A stretch of 43,862 nt of DNA, taken from positions 1-43,862 of the forward strand of contig NZ_AGJL01000008.1 of the NCBI RefSeq assembly GCF_000243455.1. The letters run 5' to 3'. Below, piece after piece: positions 43,741-43,862 of the stretch. Position 1 is the first letter of the stretch. Each line of letters opens with the position of its first letter. The notes beneath the pieces were generated by a model. That model saw only the letters and a list, made by a program, of their open reading frames with translations. It searched no databases and was not told where the DNA came from. The DNA is from Methanotorris formicicus Mc-S-70. GTDB taxonomy: Archaea > AGJL01 > Methanococci > Methanococcales > Methanococcaceae. The translations under genes and the position numbers were made by a program.

Positions 43741-43862
43741 GGTTTATAATTCGTATTTTGTTTCCATTGCATTGCAACCCATAGATTGTGAATAATCGCT
43801 CTAAGTATAAACAAGAATAATCTTACTTCTAAAATCTTTGATTTCGTTTTTATAGTCTATTG

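Overview
The window is AT-rich archaeal chromosome, most likely from a hyperthermophilic hydrogenotrophic methanogen of the Methanococcales, close to Methanocaldococcus. This is inferred from gene content. There is a NikR nickel regulator, SelB, a cobalamin/tetrapyrrole branch (precorrin-2 dehydrogenase, CobJ), FdhD, a fused NADP phosphatase/NAD kinase, methanogen-type DUF2121 and DUF371 proteins, GGTGA-type ribosome binding sites and very short spacers. No tRNA, rRNA or CRISPR array was seen.

Layout. 1-4.5 kb: a gene fragment at the left edge, glmS, an orphan m5C DNA methyltransferase, a divergent ModE/LysR-like regulator and nikR. 4.5-9.2 kb: DUF2121, a DUF192/SDH-protease pair, a PAN-like AAA ATPase, precorrin-2 dehydrogenase and cutA. 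9.2-13.9 kb: a minus-strand operon (MarR-type repressor, half-size RND/MMPL transporter, CARDB-type surface protein, probably an MFS exporter) headed by a strong inverted repeat and a nine-codon leader ORF. 13.9-17.4 kb: thrB, an integrase-type IS remnant, wtpA, and a decayed IS element with recognisable terminal repeats. 17.4-26.3 kb: hisS, a DUF59 protein, PIN, dtdA, a TtuA/Ncs6-type tRNA thiolase, fdhD, a RavA-type AAA ATPase, cobJ and a KamA-family radical SAM enzyme. 26.8-30.5 kb: NAD kinase/NADP phosphatase, an IS1595-type remnant and selB.

30.5-38.0 kb is the most system-like part. Two divergent, translationally coupled operons encode a MoxR AAA ATPase, a DUF58 protein, DUF4129, DUF4350 and DUF1616 membrane proteins and three unrecognised membrane proteins. 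MoxR/DUF58/DUF4129 neighbourhoods are known in prokaryotes, but their job in archaea is not established. The left-arm leading gene seems to use an AUA start codon. 38.0-43.9 kb: two divergent B12-binding-type radical SAM proteins (one with an unusual CX7CX2C cysteine spacing and an in-frame twin-hairpin insertion), asd, DUF371, a UPF0173 metallo-hydrolase and a possible transposase fragment at the right edge.

Many genes fall into metal and cofactor supply for methanogenesis (NikR, WtpA, CobJ, precorrin-2 dehydrogenase, FdhD, SelB, TtuA), amino-acid synthesis (ThrB, Asd, HisS) and envelope maintenance (the MMPL and MoxR loci). Three decayed transposases from different families show past insertion activity. 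Start codons were chosen from Shine-Dalgarno spacing (usually 4-6 nt from GGTGA/GGTGG), so many starts lie downstream of the longest open frame. Three genes appear to start with TTG.
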